Source: Paramecium tetraurelia (taxonomy: Eukaryota; Ciliophora; Oligohymenophorea; Peniculida; Parameciidae). Taken from it: a stretch of 64,000 bases of DNA. The position numbers and the translations under genes are program-made. The stretch is taken from NCBI RefSeq assembly GCF_000165425.1, contig NW_001799288.1:1740-65739 (forward strand), given 5' to 3'. The notes under the pieces were generated by a model, which worked only from the letters and a program-made list of their open reading frames with translations, did not search any database and had not been told where the DNA came from. The stretch's first letter is position 1. Every line of letters starts with the position of its first letter. Below are positions 60,334 through 64,000 of this stretch, in pieces.

Positions 60334-60759
60334 ATGAGCTTTAGAGTAGAAGAGTCTCCTCAATTTAAGGAAGAAGAGTTAAATCTATCCAAAATTTACT
60401 AATACAGAGAATCTCATTTCTCTGGTTTCTCTTTCCCAAGCAGCGTCAGACATTAAAAAAGATAGACTTTTTAGGCTTCTGTAGAAACCAAGACCCCAAC
60501 TCCTAATTAAACCAATATTGAAAATTCTCCATGTGAACTAAGCTATGAAATCGAAAGAATGGTAAAAGAAAGAGAACAATTATTCACGGATGTGCAATTT
60601 TATGAACCTAAGGTTACCTTTAATGTAGATGAATCACCACAAAGAATAAGAATCCAAAGAAATAGTGCTCCCATGCCCAATACTTAATTATATCACTTAA
60701 ACCAATAAATAATAGATGCCGAGCATACTTATAATTAGTACTGCTATTAATTAATATGA
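60334..60759 (+). CDS. small hypothetical protein
   Basis: 141 codons, one frame, no intron. Polar, Ser/Gln/Glu-rich (EESPQFKEEELNLSKIY, SGFSFPSSVRH) with one helical stretch (ELSYEIERMVKEREQLF). No signal peptide, span or domain. Regular ciliate codon use supports a real gene. Confidence 0.5.
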
Positions 60760-60912
60760 TTATATTGACAATTATTATTATAAAATTTTTTGGAATCTAA
60801 TTAAAGATCGTTTAGATTTTATTTGAAATATAGTATCAATTATTGTCATTATACTCCTAATGCAACAGGGAAGCTCTGGAAACTTATTAAGTTAAGTCGA
60901 TTCTAGCTTAAC

Positions 60913-61878
60913 TCAGTTCAGATGCCTATTTTATAATAATAAAGGAATTACTAATTTACTGCCATTCTATAATGATGAATAATCAAGTAGATTGCTATAC
61001 ATCCCTACAGCCATTGTCGTTAATCTTTTAAAACTTCCCATCATTTTTTTCTTACTTTCTTAACTAGTAAAATTACTGCAGAGACTATTAGATGATTATG
61101 GTTTCTGCTATGTATATGATGATTATCTCATTGGAGTATCAAAATCTTTATGAGTGTTAAAGCTGGCTTATCTTTGTCCTTGAGGACTTGTAAGCTAATT
61201 TAAAGGATTGGCAAACATTGCTCCGTCTCCTTTTAGATTTTCTATTTCTTCTCTCAATTGCTAAATAGTTTGTTCTTGTCTCCTATGGTCTTCTTTCATT
61301 TTCATCATTGATTAATGGATTGTAGACTATGTTTCATTTTATTTCTAAAGTTAACAATTTAATTCTTAAATTATCTTGGTTTTCTCTAGCAATTTTTTGT
61401 GTAATTATTTCTTCTCTCTTTCGAAGGCATCCCTCAAAAGAACATCTGAATTTTTTTATAAAGCCTAAATTTAGCTCAAAAGCTACTGTTCTAAATTAAT
61501 TGAGATTATTGCTTTACCTTAATTCTTGAGTTATGAGTTTTATTCTTACAACTCACTCATTTGCATTTCAACATGATGTAATTATTTCAATGCATGATCG
61601 CAATGCTCTTTCATTTCAACATAGTTTTGAACTTCCATTTCCAATTAAGCCTTGCTTAATTGCAGATCCTCCATTTCTCTATTTTTTTAAGTTAACTCTT
61701 CTTAATACTAAAATATCACAGCGCATAATTTATCAATTTGTTCTTCTACATATAAGACTCACGTACCTTTTTAATTTAATTCCTAATCTTTTTCTTATAG
61801 TTTCATTTGCATAGCCTCAATTTACGCTTAGAGTGTTTTTTCTGGTTTCATCTCAGAAATACCTCCTTTGTTAATCAT
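60913..61878 (-). CDS. coiled-coil protein, unrecognised
   Basis: Starts MINKGGISEMKPEKTLQ; at least two introns near the 5' end (about 24 nt and a second) carry it into a long heptad coiled coil (MEDLQLSKAQLEMEVQ, AFEREKK, LREEIENLKGDGAMF). The C-terminus is basic and Ser-rich (QASFNTHKDFDTPMR, SQESKKKMMGSFKRL), a possible binding or phosphorylation tail. No known domain. Confidence 0.55.
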
Positions 61879-62820
61879 ATCTAGTAAGATTTATTTCTTT
61901 CTAGGATCTGGATGAAGAGTTTATTATTTCATAATTAATTTATGCTTAATTTATTATTAAAATAGTGTAGCTTTCCACAAATAAACGAGGTAAACTATTA
62001 AAAAGTAATACAATCAAAATAAAAATACTGAGTTTATTACTATTTATAATTGAAATATACAAATTAAAATATAGGTCTTATTTTACATGTAATTTGCTCA
62101 GTTTCATTAAATATTGGACAAAACTCAATGTCATTCCTTAGTGCCATGTCATTTAATTGAAATTATGATTATTATATTACAAATTGACAATTTTATTAGA
62201 GAAATTGATTAATTAAATTTTCTATTTAGTATAATGAAACGTTATGATTGGATTCACTTGGAGGAAAGTTCTAATGAGTTTGCTGCATAATTCCACTAAA
62301 TATATTGCATATAGAATTGATGTGGAGGGAGACATTGAAATAGAAATAAAACTGAAGAGAATGTATTGATAGTGGAATTGAAATTAAAACTTAAATCTAC
62401 AAGTCCTTTCGTAAATTTAACAAATGAGATTACAGAGATTTAATTTCATTTAAATATCATTCTTATTATAAAATTCAATTTATTTAAACGAGTTCCTCAA
62501 TGCTCATGATAGAAAATATTTCTAGAAAATAAATGTTAGCAAATTTCTTTTGTGAATTTGGTTAATTAAGATTCATAATGACATTGTTTAATGAGTTTTT
62601 ATAAAGATGTATTGAAATGAATTGTTGTTTATTTTTTTGATTCCAGGTATCGCATTCTTGATTCTGTGAAGAGAATGCTATTAGTAATGATAAGAAATAG
62701 TATGTGCAGGGTTGGATGCTGAAATCTGCAGTGCTTTTAAGAAAGTACTAGTAATTAGATAGTAATAAAACATAGAGTAACTGGAATTAAGTTTAGAAAT
62801 GAACAAAATTATAGTCAAAT
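61879..62820. other. long intergenic region, nothing recognised
   Basis: 942 bp between two minus-strand genes, AT-rich, with TGA in all frames and no motif or repeat that I would defend. It holds the promoter of the coiled-coil gene at 60913. Confidence 0.55.
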
Positions 62821-63596
62821 TCATTTGAGTAATAGATCCTCTATCTCTTACTTTAAATTGCCATTCCTTAATTCCTGGAGCAAGGATTTTGTGTCAGGAT
62901 AAGCCTCCATTATAAGTGTCATGTCTTTGTCATCTACATTCAACATTTCTCTAATCTCTAAATCTAATTGCTTAGCCATTCTCTTACATTAGGACTGTTC
63001 GCTACGTCTGCGTGTTTACATTAAAGGCGCATCTTACTAATCTAGAAGTCTACGTTTTCTCTTTAAATTGATAAATTGGCGATCTCCACTTTGCTTTTTG
63101 ATTTCGTCATAATCCAGTACACTGTCCTCTTCTTAAGGTATGTCCTTTATCATTTTGAGGTTTAACTTCACCTTGGTGCCCTTGACCTAGACAGGCAAGT
63201 TCTAATCAGTTTTTGGTTAAGCTGGGATAGGAGGCTAAATTGGTAAAGGCATAACCATCTAAGGAAGAGGTTGTATTTGAGGCTACGGAGGCACCAATGG
63301 CATGCGCAGAGGGCCCATAGAAGCCATGGATGGAATTTATTACATTTACTGCATTTGTTGTAGTTGTTGCATCAAAAAGTATTAGGGCATATAGTTCATG
63401 CAAGGTTGCCTAGATTTTCATAATAGCATAGACAATAAAGTATAGAAGGTATAAGAATGTGGGTAAATTATGTTGTTACATACATATATTAGGGATTTGG
63501 GTAAATCATTTGGGTCTATGGAGTTGGCTACATTTGAGGGTACACTTGAGGCTTGGCTTTGAGCATTGCTAGGTAATCTTAGTTAGGAAAACTCAT
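62821..63596 (-). CDS. Pro/Gln/Met-rich protein with basic nuclear-type motif
   Basis: The first exon reads MSFPNQDYLAMLKAKPQVYP with Pro/Gln/Met repeats. An intron near 63430-63470, borders uncertain, leads to a second exon with MQQLQQMQQMQQIPSM, VPPQPQIQPLPQM and LPIQPPIPAQPK. The C-terminal third is charged and helical: INLKRKRRLLDQ and QTRRRSEQSQ are nuclear-localisation-like, then KQLDLEIREMLN and LLQELRNGNLKQ. It could be a transcription or RNA-processing factor; no domain is recognised. Confidence 0.55.
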
Positions 63597-63665
63597 TTTT
63601 CAGATATTTAAATATATCTCTAAGAATAAAACACAGATTTGATATTTAGATTTACAAAAGATATT

Positions 63666-63986
63666 ATGCCATTTCAAAGGGGCTTATTTCATTCTCGTAC
63701 TTTAGAATTTACGTGTCCAATCCTGAATAAATGGCAATCCAAGATTAATTAAGCCAATAAATACTCATGAATCGCAGAAACTCTATCTCACAAATCGTTC
63801 CTCAGTGAATTATCCAACAACAAAAAATCGCTTTATGGGGAAATTCATAATATAAAAGCAACCATAAGAAGTTCACTAGTTTCAATAATGTATATTCATA
63901 TGTATATAGCAAAAGAAGAGCGATAGATTTTCATTTTAATCTTTGCGAAGCAGAATAAGAATTAAAAATTTAAATATTATTATTGA
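63666..63986 (+). CDS. uncertain open frame with an internal TGA at the window edge
   Basis: Starts MPFQRGLFHSRTLEF and runs 34 codons to TGA 63768-63770. The same frame then stays open for 71 more codons of coding-like sequence (IAETLSHKSFLSEL, YGEIHNIKATIRSSLV) to TGA 63984-63986. A 29-nt GT-AG intron upstream would lead into another frame that also stops soon. Could be a first exon, a decayed gene or a readthrough candidate; no product named. Confidence 0.25.
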
Positions 63987-64000
63987 ACAACCAAGACATG

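Noticed and set aside
1..64000. Reading the window with the standard code (many short frames on both strands)
   Set aside because: Every conserved gene (H2B, NudC, Tim17, PP2C, roadblock) is interrupted by TAA/TAG under the standard code and becomes continuous when these are Gln. Most short standard-code frames are antisense or fragment shadows.
1..64000. tRNA or rRNA genes, CRISPR arrays, telomere repeats, transposons
   Set aside because: No tRNA-type internal boxes, rRNA cores, spaced repeats, G/T-rich telomeric repeats or transposase motifs were noticed in a by-eye reading.

Overview
The window looks like macronuclear DNA of a ciliate, almost certainly Paramecium. Three things point there. 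Long protein-like frames appear only if TAA and TAG are read as glutamine and TGA is the sole stop. Introns are tiny GT-AG introns, mostly 21-31 nt in my hand splicing. Two neighbouring genes encode trichocyst matrix proteins. All coordinates were read by eye; exon joins were inferred from frame continuity and family conservation, without RNA data or database searches.

Layout. 1-7 kb is gene-poor: a partial minus-strand gene at the left edge, then several kb with only weak frames and the wreck of a protein kinase. 7-9.4 kb holds a broken TBC (Rab-GAP) gene and a B-box protein. 9.8-24.6 kb is dense: histone H2B, a Na+/H+ exchanger, a four-span membrane protein, a carboxypeptidase homologue without catalytic residues, an IQ/MORN protein, a PP2C phosphatase, a HAMP-type receptor and several unrecognised proteins. 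24.6-31.5 kb has a membrane protein, a coiled-coil protein, an FHA protein and a large PHD-finger protein ending in a PCNA-binding-like motif. 32.4-35.4 kb has two tandem trichocyst matrix genes, the second frameshifted.

35.8-50.7 kb carries a coiled-coil membrane protein, proteasome beta5, a coiled-coil protein, a radial-spoke RSP2-like protein, a WD40 protein, a tubulin-ligase-like (TTLL) enzyme, a cytochrome b561/b5/reductase fusion, a GPR180/TMEM145-like receptor, NudC, a hypothetical protein and Tim17. 50.8-63.6 kb carries a B-box/extended-PHD protein, a large cysteine-rich surface protein, a divergent kinase, a roadblock dynein light chain and several coiled-coil or low-complexity proteins.

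The genes do not form operons. Themes recur: cilia and dynein (RSP2-like, TTLL, roadblock, NudC), chromatin (H2B, two PHD proteins, FHA), secretion (trichocyst matrix proteins, carboxypeptidase-like, cysteine-rich protein) and membrane redox or ion transport. Spacing is extremely tight: adjacent stop codons form TGATCA, two convergent genes overlap by 9 bp, two start codons face each other across 13 bp, and one stop and the next start are 1 bp apart. The best leads are the b561-b5-reductase fusion, the catalytically dead carboxypeptidase, the dual-PHD protein with a terminal PIP-box, and several decaying gene copies.
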